A stretch of DNA of 64,000 nucleotides from Trichoplax adhaerens (Eukaryota > Placozoa > Uniplacotomia > Trichoplacea > Trichoplacidae). Both the position numbers and the translations under genes were made by a program. The stretch covers positions 2,039,907-2,103,906 of the forward strand of contig NW_002060943.1 of NCBI RefSeq assembly GCF_000150275.1, in the 5' to 3' direction. Shown here piece after piece: positions 11,502 through 24,600 of this stretch (positions are counted from its first letter, which is position 1; the number at the start of each line of letters is the position of its first letter). The notes beneath the pieces are model-generated. The model saw nothing but the letters and a program-made list of their open reading frames with translations, made no database searches and was not told where the DNA came from.

Positions 11502-14500
11502 ATGGCTGCCGTCAACTACATTGAAATCCCCTTACGTGATTCAGATGAGGTAAATGATTGCTGTAATTTAGCTCTTTCATTATTGTAGAGGTGTTTGTAC
11601 TTATGTTCTATCTCGGTGAATGCATCGTATACGTATTAGAGATGCATTGAATAAAATATATCAGAAAAGGTTGAAATTTTCCGATACTGGATGTCATTCA
11701 ATTTTGGAGAGTTATAGAATAATTATAATTCAATTCGTTCATAGTACATTCTATGCAGTCAACGGTATAGAATGATCCATACTTTAGCTACAGCTATGTA
11801 TTCATCATAGTAATTTGGAAGTGGCTTTCTCTTATAATGGTAGACCTTCGTTCTCACTTCCCGTCCATCGATCTATCTACGGTATCTTGATCGATTGATC
11901 ATCCTGTACCAACCACGAAAGAGTATACGAGTATCCTATAGAAACATTGTAATGGATGTTCAACAGGTTTACAATCTACAAACACAAAATCATCCACGTC
12001 CATTACTAGCCAACTTGTACGATTACAGTACTGTAGATCAAAAATACCTGGTGAAATACGAATTTCTAACTAACAACGTGGCGTTAAGAAAACTCTCTCT
12101 TTTATCCGAAAGTGAAACCGTGTATTATTAACTATTCTGCAGCATTACCTTAGCAACCGTTAGTGTAAAGTTAGTCGACAAACTGTAGGGATTCATGAGC
12201 ACACTTTAGAAAATCAACATAATGTATCTCAATACGGCACTATGTACTAAGAAAATTGTTCCACGTATACGCGTTGATCATAGTTTGTGGACTAGACATA
12301 ACCTTGGAAAGGCAGCTTTAGCCAACTTTGAAAGGAAGTTATTTACAACTGTAGGTATTCATTATTACGTTACTGTACTTTCTATGTATCTGAATGTATT
12401 TTAACCAGATGAGAATAATAGAGAAATTGCAATAAGTCTCCATATATTAGCTCATTACGCTTCTATGATATGTATATGTATTATATCACATATACGAATA
12501 TATGTATACGTTGGTATAGCCATAAAACTGCCAAAGAAGCTTATTGTAATTATTAACTGTAGGTATTGATTGCTATTTTACACTCTATGCATTTTAATCA
12601 ACTTTAAAGTATTACTCGTATGTGCAAAATGAGAATGATAAATATCAGCTCAGATGTCTCCATATGGCTGTAATCTTACAGTATATCAATATAGGTGTAT
12701 TGTAATGGAGTTCCAGTATTTATTGTAGTTTTAAATTGCCAACCTAATGTAGCTTGATCTTGCAATTGTAGCCATTTTGCTCAACTATACGAGTCGTATC
12801 TGTTGCAGCTCATGGTGCGTAAACGTGAGAGCAACATACAATTGCCATACTTTATAAATATTGTAATGCACATGCAACGTATTTATAATATCCGATTGAT
12901 TGTACGTCCATAGTGCGCGCATTTCTGCGTCGGTAGTACAATGTAATTCTTACTATAGCAGCTTCTAATGCGGTTTTACTTTACAGCAGTAGATTTTGGG
13001 TTATTTCGTTTTAACCATAATAGTTAATCTATCAGAATCGAAATAAAGAATATATAGTATTTATTAAATACATTGCAATTATATAGAATAAGCCTATAAT
13101 CTCCGTCAACTGATCTATGTGCGGTATACTTGTTTAGTAAGACTACATTTTTAAACATATTATTCCGATCTGTAAAAATTGAATAGGTCATTGAATTAGA
13201 CCTTAATCAGCTTCCTCATGGTAACGAATCGTTGGCAATCTTAAGAGAAGAACGGCCCCAATTGCGTATATGGAACATCCTTGCTGTATGTATGAGTTAT
13301 TCATTGGATGGCAATTGCCCATTTACATCTCGTTCTGATAGTGTTAGCCACACAGATCTCATTACTTGATATAAATCTGTTACCGCTATTATTATCATAG
13401 ATAATAACGTGTAGTTATAATTTATACTTGAACGGCAAGTGAATTAGACGCGTATATATACAGTATATTAATGTTATCCAACGGGAATACCTTTAGCAAC
13501 AATACTACAAGCACGGTCAGCAAGATGCATTTTTATCCGTATTAGAAGCCGCTGTTGAGGGTAAGTCTCAATGCTATTACTAATTTTGAAGGAATAGTAT
13601 GCAGCAACATCACGTCTTTATCAATATATCGAATAACAAAGTTAAACATATTAATAATTGCATTAAATGTATCCCATACGTTAACTAATTTTTTGGCTAA
13701 TGGCAGAGGCAGTAGTAGACTATCCTGATAGTGATCGAGACTTGATGACATCATTGGATAGCTTGGCAAATTATTTTGTTGAACTAGGCAAGAAAGCTAG
13801 TAATAAAGACCTTACTAGAGAGTTTTTTGGAAAGGTTTGTTTAGTATTTATACTGCAACCATACGAGTTCGCCCAGTTTTTAAGGGCTAATTTTCTTAAT
13901 TCATTTTGCTAAGGTGCATGACAGCATTGAAATCCTAACTTAAAAAAATGGCCTTTTTAAATTAAATTTTATATAGTATTAATGAGATGATTGCAATCTT
14001 TGATTACCTGTGTAGGCTGCCCTACTGTTTAGTAAAGGCGATAAAATCATCATGCATCACGAGGTTATTGATAGCTACTAATATCGTATATAAACTGAAT
14101 CGTTCATTTGCTAGTTTAAAAAAGCGTAAAAATGACTCACAGTTTGCAAACAATGCATTTCGGAAATATACAGTAGATAACCTTATATTGTAATTCTTTT
14201 AATCCATTAACTAAATTATTAAATTCCTATACAAACTTTGCCAAAGGGCCATCTCGTAAGCCGAGGGTGGTTTTATTTAGCTGATGGAAAATTTGAACAG
14301 GCCGAAGCACAGTTTAATTTCGTTTTAACCCAAGTATGACTATTAAGCATATACGCCGAGTGAATATGCATCACGTATTTATCTTATTGTTTCTATTTAC
14401 TTGTAAAACACATAATTAAATCATCTGGACTAGACTAATTTTTATTATGTTCCTATCCCTTATAGCTGAATAAAAAGAACCCACCAGCATTACTAGGTCG

Positions 14501-17500
14501 TGAAGTAAAAATGATAGATTTCGAAAAGTTTAATATTATACACTGAATACTCAGAATTTTATGCCTTACTTTAATCAAAAAGATTTTCAAATTCACCTCG
14601 ATATCTAATTCTATGTGCAGGCAAAGCTACTATACTATTTAATAGGAAAGACTACAATGAAGCTCTAAACCTATACAAAGAAGTCTTGAGATTGAAACCA
14701 AAGACATGTCCAGGTACTAGATCAGCTACAATTGTAAAAATTTTAGAGTTAGCAAACGAAATTGTTACTGCATTAATCAATTAAGAATTGACCTTTGAAA
14801 TTGCAGCAAATGTTCGTCTAGGAATTGGCCATTGCTATGCAAGATTGAATAAATTTGATTTAGCCAGGTTGTCAATAGTAAAAGAGTTATATCGTAAATG
14901 ATAGTAAGATAGTAAAGGAAAACAAGTTGTTTGGTTGATGTGGTTGTAAATAGGTGCATCATTACTATGGTATATAGACAGTGTACCATCTGCTTAACTT
15001 TTTTATACTAAAAGGAGGTTGTTGACTGAACGTCATTAATATAATTCTTAAGACAAGCATTTGAAAGAACATTACAGCTCGATCCTAAATGTGTCGGAGC
15101 AATGGTTGCCTTGGCTGTTTTAGAATTAAACACAAAAGTGGTATATATCCCGATTTAAACCCTTTATACTGATGATATCATAAAGTTTTAAAAGGAAAAA
15201 GTAGCACGTTGTGTTAAAATTTTTTTAGTATTCATTTTTGTTTCCTTATACTGTGATATTATTGAAATATTAACAGATTGATTTGATTTTAAATATCTAG
15301 GCTGATTCCATCAGAAATGGAGTCGATTTATTATCACGTGCTTATACAATCGATCAAACAAACGCTATGGCTTTAAATCATCTTGCAAATCATTTCTTCT
15401 ACAAGAAGGATTATGATAAGGTTCAGCATTTAGCTCTACATGCTTTCCATAGTACGAACGTCGAACCTATCCAAGCCGAAAGCTGCTATCAACTAGCTAG
15501 AGTTTTCCATTCGATGCAAGATTACGATCAAGCTTTTAAATATTATTATCAAGCTACTCAATTTGCCGATAGTAATTACGTTTTACCACATTTTGGTCTA
15601 GGCCAATTATATCTTACTCGTAACGATTCAGCTAATGCGGCTAGCTCATTTGAAAAAGTACTTAAAGTCCAGAGTGATAACTATGAAAGTATGAAAATTT
15701 TAGGATCTATATATGCACGCTCTAATAACGAAGAAAAGCGAGAAAGAGCTAAAATTTTATTACAAAAAGCAACCACTCAACATCCTGACGACATAGAAGC
15801 TTGGATTGAATTAGCAGGTATACTAGAAGGTTCAGATATTCAAGGGGCACTTTCAGCATATGGTACATCTTCACGACTTTTACAAGAGACTCTTGAAACC
15901 GATATACCTCCAGAAATATTAAACAATGCAGCTGCATTACACTTCCGGCTAGGTAATTTTTTAGAAGCTATGAAAAACTTTAGTGCCGCATTGGAACGAG
16001 CTAAATTAGAAGCAAACGAATCAACCGAAGGTTCATCTTATTTCAATACTATATCAGTTACTATAACATATAACGTCGCTCGTTTACACGAAGCATTGTG
16101 TGAACATGATGAAGCAGAAAAGTTATATAAGCAAATCCTTAAAGATCATCCTAATTATATCGATTGTTATCTTCGATTGGGATGTATGGCTCGCGATAAG
16201 GGTCACTTTTATGAAGCTTCAGATTGGTACACCGAAGCACTTGTTATAGAAAGGGAGCATAAAGATACATGGTCTTTAATTGGAAATTTACACATGATGA
16301 AGCAAGAATGGGGTCCGGCCCAGAAAAAGTACGAGCGTATTTTAAATCAAAACAAAGACGATACTTACGGTCTTGTAGCTATGGGAAATATATGGTTACA
16401 GACATTATATCAACCTACAAAGGACCCAGACAAGGTTTTAAAAATCGCGAGTTGTAATGAAATATTAATACCTACTGTATTTTAATAAGAGCCATATTGA
16501 TGTTACTTATTTTTTATATTATACTAGAATAGACGTCATCGCGATCGCGCGTTGAGTCTATATAAGCAGGTAATTCGACTCGATCCACGAAATATTTATG
16601 CCGCTAATGGTATCGGTGCCGTATTAGCACAGAGTAGTTTTCATCAAGAATCTCGAGAAATTTTTGCTCAGGTAGATTAATATAGAATTATTGATTTGTA
16701 ATTTAATAAGTTTACAAAGTTTTGAAGTTAATATACAATGTATTACTGTACTTTTAATAGGTCCGCGAAGCTACTGCCGACATGTTCGACGTATGGCTAA
16801 ATCTCGCTCATGTTTATACCGAACAACAGCAGTATTCAATAGCGATCCAAATGGTATGATTAAGTATTAGCATCGAGATCGATAGTTGTCGAAGTTTAGA
16901 TTAGGACCGTTATCACTATCGAAATTATTTATTCCTGTTACATGATCACTATAGTATCGAAGCTGTATTGAGAGATTCAGCATGAATCAAAATACGGAAG
17001 TACTGCTATATCTAGCTAGAGCATACTTTAAGGATGGTAGATTACAAAATTGTAACAGGATTCTTGTTAAGGTATCAAATCTTTAGTCTATGGGTAATGC
17101 ATATTTTGTAGGTATAGATGACTTAATCTTCCCTTGTAAAATACGTGTTTTATTACGCTATTAAGGCCTTCCATATCGCACCGCAAGAAACTTTACTCCT
17201 GTTTAACATTTGCTTAGTCTTGCAATGTATGGCAGTCGTAGTGTTGGAGGATGAGTATAACCAAGTTGAAGATATCAAGGAAGCTATTGAACAACTCAAA
17301 TTAGCTCACAAGTAGGACTTATTTAGTAACCGATAGAGTTAGTAATTATTAGTAAGTGGCATCCTTTGTATCAGGTATTTCACTTTTTTGGGTGAAACGG
17401 GAGATAAAACGAAGTTCGATCTTGATCAGGCTACGGCAGAATCTCGGTAATGCTCAAATGCAATTTTAATAATTCTCCAACCCAATAAAGATGCCGCTGG

Positions 17501-18322
17501 TACTAAGAAAAATAAGTCTGTTCTGAATGTATGATTACAGCCACTGTTCGGATCTATTAAGTCAAGCTCAGTATCACGTTACCAGAGCCAGCACGAGGCA
17601 GAAAGAAGAGCTGGAATTAATCCGAAAATATGAAGAAAATTACCTAGCTTCTATCGAGAAAAGAAAAACTGATGAGGTTGATTAGGATATGTTTCATACA
17701 TTACCCAAGCTATGTTTTTTAACTGTTTAAGGGTTAACTGAAACAATTTATGTGTAAAGCTGCACCGTCAATGTGAAATGGAAGCGAAGACTCGAGTAAT
17801 CAATGAGCAACGTAATCAATATGTTGAAGCAACCAAGAAGCTGCTGATTTTTGAAGACAATATCGAGAAAGGTTCTGATCGCCGTTCTACGGTAATATAT
17901 TCAAAACTTTATTCAGGATTGATTACAGTTTACTATTTGATCTTGAAAGCGGTTGTATGTTACCAAACTATTTATCTTTAAGAAGCAAGATGATGGCGTA
18001 TTAACCAATGAAGGTAGTAATGAAGATGTCATTAGTGCGCGAGAGTCCAAATGGTACTTCATAATATAAGTTAGCATCTTGTTAATAGTAAAGTTCGCTG
18101 AACTCATAATGTTTTGCTTATAGCAGTAATAGTGGAACAAATAAGAGAGTTCGAACGAAAAAGCGATCACGAAAACGTACGGTATCATCTGTGAAGAAGG
18201 AAATGCCAACTAGAAAAAGACGAAAGGCTATTTCGAAGGAGCTGATTTCAGATATCTCCGATAGCTCTGACAACGATGAATCAGGGCAGTTACGTATTGT
18301 AGGCGACGATGACGATGATTAA
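11502..18322 (+). CDS. ctr9: CTR9 homologue, copy B (tandem paralogue)
   Basis: This is a second complete Ctr9-type TPR protein (996 residues) with the same intron positions as copy A. Exons: 11502-11549, 13187-13285, 13497-13560, 13707-13834, 14016-14063, 14247-14333, 14466-14496, 14621-14713, 14807-14867, 15053-15140, 15301-16434, 16528-16671, 16761-16853, 16955-17071, 17166-17311, 17375-17446, 17541-17676, 17760-17891, 17983-18053, 18124-18322. It starts [16 protein letters not shown]. Exon 20 ends with [18 protein letters not shown], four acidic residues and TAA at 18320-18322, so copy A's exon 21 acidic region is missing. Exons 11 to 13 are almost identical to copy A, while outer exons differ at many sites. 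No frame-breaking change is seen, so both copies should encode protein. Intron 1 is about 1.6 kb against 0.4 kb in copy A. Confidence 0.93.
11550..13186 (+). other. Enlarged intron 1 of CTR9 copy B
   Basis: The intron is about four times the length of its counterpart in copy A. It contains two modest plus-strand open frames, 11895-12131 (78 codons) and 12222-12404 (60 codons), with segments such as [20 protein letters not shown] recognise neither, and no splice phase links them to the Ctr9 frame. They may be chance frames or the remains of an inserted sequence. Confidence 0.5.
15325..16816 (+). other. Homogenised (gene-conversion) tract, copy B side
   Basis: This is the partner of 4373-5864 at a constant offset of 10,952 bases. 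Beyond about 16,817 differences resume abruptly within exon 13 (ACCGAACAACAGCAG against ACTGAACAGAAGCAA). Confidence 0.85.
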
Positions 18323-18475
18323 AATTTAAATATTCATGCAGTATATCTAACATATAAAAATAATTATATATGTTGCGTACAGTATATAATGCGAGTATAT
18401 AGGGTTTAATGACGTCTGGGTTATTTGATTCTAAACGCTTGTACTTATATACAGTACTTGATAATTACAGTATAC

Positions 18476-18481
18476 AATAAA
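18476..18481 (+). other. Candidate polyadenylation signal of CTR9 copy B
   Basis: AATAAA lies 154 bases after the stop codon in otherwise non-coding AT-rich DNA. It is the first canonical hexamer I see downstream. Confidence 0.5.
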
Positions 18482-19216
18482 AGTTACATTAACCGAGAAA
18501 TACGATCATTGCGTAGATTGCTTGAAGTGACAAATGTTCACCTATTTGCTTAGTACTGTAGTAGTTGCCATCTGCACTCACAATTTACTTTCATTTACTC
18601 AGATAGTAGTCAGCATCTATGCACTTACAGTAGTTGTACGTAATTAGCTGTACCCACACTTTCTGTACATTATTTTGTGTTAAGTATCTTTATGTGTACA
18701 CGTGTAGCCATTAACATTAGAATTCATACAACTAGTTCTATTTTACCGTTCACTCTAACAAGCCGGTCTATTTAGTAGTTGGATGCAAATGTATTCTTAG
18801 CATCACATGTTACTTAATTAAAGAAATTGTTACATTATATATTGCATGGTTACAATAAAGTTCCGCAAGAAAACTTTTCATTCGTGTTAAATTTCGGTAC
18901 AACTAATTAATCAAATAGGGAACCCTTATTACTTCACCCAGGCCCGATGTCGAAATTTGAAACGGTGCGGATGTTTAATTGATACGACAAAATTTTCTGT
19001 GAAATTGAACTTAACGATTGTCCAATTGCCCAGAGTATAGCAAATAGCATATTGCTTGCAACTGACATTTTGTTTGTCAACATACTTTTGCTGATTATTG
19101 TATATGTACATATGCCGTATGCCGTTAATTTTACGTCATTGGATAAACCCAAGTCTGATAAAAGCATACAGCAATTATGTTTATTCATTGAAGAGGCATA
19201 TGAGTAAATTCAATGA

Positions 19217-19243
19217 CACGATATCTAAAATAAGGATATCGTG
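19217..19243. repeat. Small perfect hairpin
   Basis: CACGATATC at 19217-19225 pairs with GATATCGTG at 19235-19243 across a 9-base loop. It may be a chance palindrome. Confidence 0.5.
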
Positions 19244-19565
19244 AAAACACGTAATTCATGTACTGTACTGTACGCGTAAACAAAATTTAAAAATGTCATT
19301 TGTAAAATAAAGCAATATGTATATAATTCATTAATATGCGTATGATAACATATTAGTAGGTTTTATAACAAAATAAGCTACAAAGTTCATATTTACAATA
19401 GGATTAGCAAGTAGTTGATCAGTTTTTTTCTATACATTGCATCTTTGGTATTGAATATTAGACTATTTTAACATTTTTAAAGATAATTATAATATAATTA
19501 TCATTGTTTAGGAGTAAATGCATAAAAAAATTTTAAATGACTTTTGATTCTTAAGTTGTTACAAA

Positions 19566-20882
19566 TTAATTATGATGAAATATTGATCGTGTAGTCCAAC
19601 GGTATTTATACGAACTTAATGGTGTTGCTGGGACTAAAACTATATCTTCTTGGTTGTCTCCTTCATCCTCATTATGCATCATTAATGATGTACATGTAGA
19701 ACATGACTGTAGTGAATTACTACCATCATGATCACTTTTAATTGGTGATAAGTCCTGATCGTTGATTCGTCGACTTTGCGAACTAGATAGTTCAGGATCA
19801 AAGTTGGAATCTAACATTGTATCAGTATTTTGTTTGTACGTAGGTTGAAAATTCAGTCTGGATGGTGTCATAGTATTGCGAAATCGAAATGTTCTATTTC
19901 TTGCATTAGTACGAAATTTGCTACAATTTCTGAACTTGACTTTTTTGCGATTATGAACTTTCGAAGGAGCTTTGCGATCAAATTGAGGAGACACCTATCA
20001 TAATAAAATAAATAAATAAATTACCAATTTTAAATTTGGCTATGACTCTTTAAATAAATTATATTGCAGTACATTGTAACCGTGAAACTTAGCATGAGTA
20101 AAACCTGATATTGTGTACATCCACGATGTACATTGTACAGTACGTACAGCACAGTGTAGGTTAGTAGTAATGTTCATCAACATGTTGACCAATACGGTAA
20201 GTAGTAATAAGAAATACTGTAGTTACGAGCTCGTTTTGCACTGGATATAAAAAGGTAAGCTGAATGCTATCACATTTATGCACTGTATTTATACGGAATT
20301 ATAAGGTAATTTCTTGTAGTTGTTGCAGAATGTAGATGCTATAAAATACTCGATCAGAGTATTATATGAGCTTCATAGAGAATAACACCAACACTGCATA
20401 ACTAAGCCGCATACTCAGCCTTATACTGTAGTGTATTTTTTAATTTTAATGTTTTGACCAGCTTGAGGTTAGTACGGCGTATCATATCCGTAGACTGCAG
20501 TCAAAGTTCATTGTATATATGTTATATATAAAAAAGATAAAAATGGTTGAACGCAAAAAGTCGACGAAAATTAGCTCATATTGAAATGTAATAGCATTTA
20601 CTCATTGCAATGCTGCAATTATTATATTATACTGTGTATATTTGTATCCTGGCAGTAGCCATCTATACTTACCCATTTATCCAGAACTTCAGCTTTTGCA
20701 ACGTTCAGATCTATCAAACGTATATGCTTTGACAACTTTCGCTCATCGAGTTTCCTCTTCATTTTTCTGAATGATCGCTGGATCTGCTGGGACGACCTCG
20801 GCGTCCTTGGACATCTTGCATTCATCACCTGAAGACTTGTTTTCGTTAAGGTCCACGTGGGTTTTTGCTGCTCTTTAGCCAT
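19566..20882 (-). CDS. Unknown basic, serine-rich protein, two exons
   Basis: Exon 1 is 20882-20673 (70 codons, ATG at 20882). It ends at TGG before a consensus gtaagt donor. Exon 2 is 19994-19566, starting after a TGATAG acceptor in the same phase and ending in TAA. The 212-residue product starts MAKEQQKPTWTLTKTS. It has a basic, predicted helical stretch (residues about 30-55, with RKMKRKLDERK), a second basic stretch near residues 70-110 and then a serine/acidic low-complexity region with possible phospho-sites (SP, TP). There is no signal peptide or membrane segment. The composition suggests a nuclear or cell-cycle regulated protein, but that is inference; I do not recognise the family. 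The intron is 678 bases. Confidence 0.6.
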
Positions 20883-21665
20883 CCATGATCAATACATGTT
20901 ATGGAGGTATCGATTGATATTGTACTTCGAAGTTCTTATCACTACAATTTCAATAGTGTTGCAGTGATATGTCACCACAGCAACCTTTGCATTTAATTTT
21001 GACAATTAATATATAAAAAATTCATGAGTATTTGATGTGGAAACTGCAATCTAGCCCATTCTCAGGCCCCAATGGATGCAATATGTATGCAGTTGGTGCA
21101 TAAATATGCTGACTTCAAAATAGAAAACAAAACGCGAGCTAGCAAACCACGTGACCTGCAGAACAAAGGCCAACCGTTTGCTTGGCTACCGTCCAAACTC
21201 CAGAGTCCGGTTACCGTACTGTACAGTGTAGAATGTCAGTCAACACAGTCAATACAGCTACAGTACTGCACACTGTACACTTGAGGATCAATCAGATTGA
21301 TTGCAGCATTATTTCATGGATGCTCTTGAACAGATTCCGTTGTCGTAAGGTCATAAGCAGCCATAATTCACAACACGGTAGCTTAAATTAAGCTTAAAAA
21401 GTAACAGGAAACATTGTGCAACCTCTATTTTAATGGGTGGTGCAATAATGTCATGATAGTATTTATTGGTCTGGAAATATCATCGTTACAAAAGTAATGA
21501 TATTGTAAGTAGTGAGCTACTGTAGGCTAGTCTAGATCCAATTATCATCTTCCAGATCGCTATTATCGTAGTGATTGAATGAAGTAACATTGATTTATTT
21601 GTTATTGATATCGGATAGATATGTACGCATAATACTGCATCATAGTGTCCATTCGTCTGTTCAAC
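20883..21665. other. Short divergent intergenic region
   Basis: This region separates the start codons of the minus-strand unknown gene and plus-strand SAAL1, so it could hold a bidirectional promoter. It includes a TACTGTACAGT-rich patch around 21215-21285 that creates overlapping spurious open frames. No TATA box is obvious. Confidence 0.55.
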
Positions 21666-24600
21666 ATGGCAGCGAATCGAAATCCTTCGCCGCCACCACC
21701 TGATAGTGATGACCCTGATGTCCATCATCTTCAAGCTATATCGGATGCAATCGGCGATACGGTCTATAGCCAACTATGGGTTACCTCGTTACTGAAAGAG
21801 TTAATCAACCACTTAAATCGTGAAGATAACGAAGACGTTCATCAACAGCAACCTATCGATCATGGTGCTGATTCATCGTCTCAAGCAACCAGCACTAAAA
21901 TACCTATGCCTGCTTGCATAATTGAAAATGATGGCAATCTTTGTATTGCATTTGATGAAGAAATATGTAAACTTTGGGATATGTCAAGCGATATAGTAAG
22001 TAAAGCTCAGTAATGAAATACTCCAATGCATTGTCTCTGCAACTCATGACTGATCTACTCGGTATGCAAAGTAATCTAAGCCAAAATGAAGTGTTTACAG
22101 TGAGTTACTACCTTGCCTCAGCCCTTGGGCTAGCAATCGAGCCAGCTAAATCTACTTAAGTAGTGTCCATTGAGTATAAAAATAACCTACCTCTGTGTAA
22201 AACGCACCTGCCTTGGTATATTGTAACTGTGTACGCTTATATCGCTCGGCTATCAGATTGCTCGTAACCATTAGTCCAAGTTTAACATAGAGCTAAATGT
22301 ACGCTTAAAGCAATAATTAGTGTTGTCTCGTTCTTACTCATAGTTAGTTAATAATATACTGCACACGCATACAATGTTTGTAATATTAAGTTTTTTTAAG
22401 TTCTTGTACTCGTATTACCCAACAAATAACATTGTTGTTAGAGAGCAACAAGTTCAACCATCAGAAACATGACTACCATAGAAGCCAGCTTTTCGATAAC
22501 TTCATATGGTTACATAAAATAGCTTACGTGATCAAGTCAGAGCTACGTTGTACATGAGCTGTTATTTTCATTTAATTGCTGCATATTCCAATGTGATTAA
22601 ATTGTTTACATTTTAAGTTATCATAAAATTGAATGAGTTGTATAAAGAGGAGTCTTCTTACATTATTGTTTATAAGGATTCTAGTGTAATCTTATTTATT
22701 ATCTTTTTGTGTGTGTACGTCAACAAGCATGTTGCCAACTATCTTCTGGAAATTGGTATACTCCAAATACTTATTGCTATTATTGTGAAATCGAAATCCG
22801 CCAGACTAACGGTGTGTGCAAAGTGTATATAAATATACGAGTATGCCATACGCATTGCTAGAAGTTGGGTACACATTTTCATCAATGCAGTACAGTACCC
22901 GATCTTTGCTTGTTTAGATAATCAAATTCGATCTGATGTAAAAATATAAAAAATTGAATATTGCTAACCGTAACGTGGTAATAGTAGAGATTTTAGTTAA
23001 GAAGTCATAAGGGTAATCCTCCAATTTTAAATTGCCTTGCAATACTACACTCATAACTTTTCTTCTGAGTGATCAAAATACTATTACCGTAATGATATAT
23101 GTAATTAATTATTATACTTCAATGTACGTATACATTAGCTCATGTTACTATGTTATTGCTTGTATTGCAATTATAGGAGATTAGCGTAGGCATTCTAGCC
23201 AATATGGCATGTCACAGAAATGTTTGCTTTCAAATGACTCTTTACGAGGAAATCTTGTACGTAAGATAGTACATGACATCTATTAGCCTACTAAGAAGTA
23301 TTAACTCTTTTACTGTACATTACCTACTAAGTGAATTTGTACACTAACAATTGCTATGATAATTATTTAGCCTGATAATACCTATGTTGCTGCAATCACC
23401 TGATCCACCAATACTTTTAGAGTCTATAAGGTAAATATCTACCTGCTAATACTATATTTTCGAGATAGGCTGATTAAGTGAAGGGAACTAAATACAATAA
23501 ATTTAAGTTGTACACGTATCATGCAATATGCAGTAGTACTATGAGTTACGCTAACGGACATATCAACTTACTATTGCCGGAGCTATTTCTATACTAAAAG
23601 TCTCTGTTATTGTAAAAAATGGACCACAATTTACAGGCTAATTAGAAGTTTCATTTCATGTCCTAACGCAAAAGAAAAGTGGCTAGTAACTATAAAAGAA
23701 AATGTGATTATCTACGATTCTATTACATTTATTTTAGCAAGTTCAGTTAATAGTAAGTATATCTAGTTTGAAAGATATTTTATTCTTCTAAAATTATATT
23801 TGATCTATATTTTTTCTTGATTAAAGCTGGTCAGCTCCTAATATGGTAAAAAATTTTCAAAGGAATTAACTTATTTTGTCGCTAGATGACTTGCTAAGAA
23901 GCACTTGTTGCTTAACTTATGAAATTCTGTATGAAGACGATCAACTGCTAACGCAGTGGGCAAAACCGCAACTCTTAGATGCTTTATGCGAAGCTGTAAA
24001 GCAGTTAAAGTAATTGAATTTACAGTTCATGGAAGATCCTTTCTGTTACGTAGATTTTTACTGTGATTAAGATATGTTACGAAAGTAAGCAAAAATTCTT
24101 TGCTCTCTTGGTAGTGGGGATACAAGGTCTCAGGAGAACCTTTTTCTTATCATGCAATTAATTAGTAGTAAGAACAGAGGAGTTACGGCTTTAGGTAAGT
24201 AGGCCCTCTTCATCCATTTTCTATTGATAGCAGTAAGCTAGGTATTTGCTTTTAAATCAAAATTTATTTTGTAATGGAGCTAATGTGTCTTTCTTGCAGT
24301 GGAAAATGAAACGGCTATATCTTTGATTTGCCAATTCATGATTGGATACGGTCAATCCGCTGATTCCAGTTTACAGTTTTATTCCACATTAACAGCTATA
24401 TTGTCAATTATTAATGTTATGATGACATTACATCATCACTTGGTATTAAAGTATTATATTGAAGGTAGGCAATAAAAAGAGTAATTCAACTATTTTTATT
24501 AGATATATCTGCATAAAGTTGGCGCTTTCTATAATTAATCAACAAAATCGTGCTTATTTAATGACTGAAAGCTCCAGAATTCCTAACTGCTACATTCCAA

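Larger units (their letters stand above)
18323..19565. other. Intergenic stretch, convergent 3' ends
   Basis: This lies between the 3' ends of CTR9 copy B (plus) and the unknown minus-strand gene. Besides the poly(A) hexamer it contains a small hairpin at 19217-19243 (9-base stem CACGATATC, 9-base loop). Minus-strand open frames around 18929-19188 have no homology I recognise. Confidence 0.55.
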
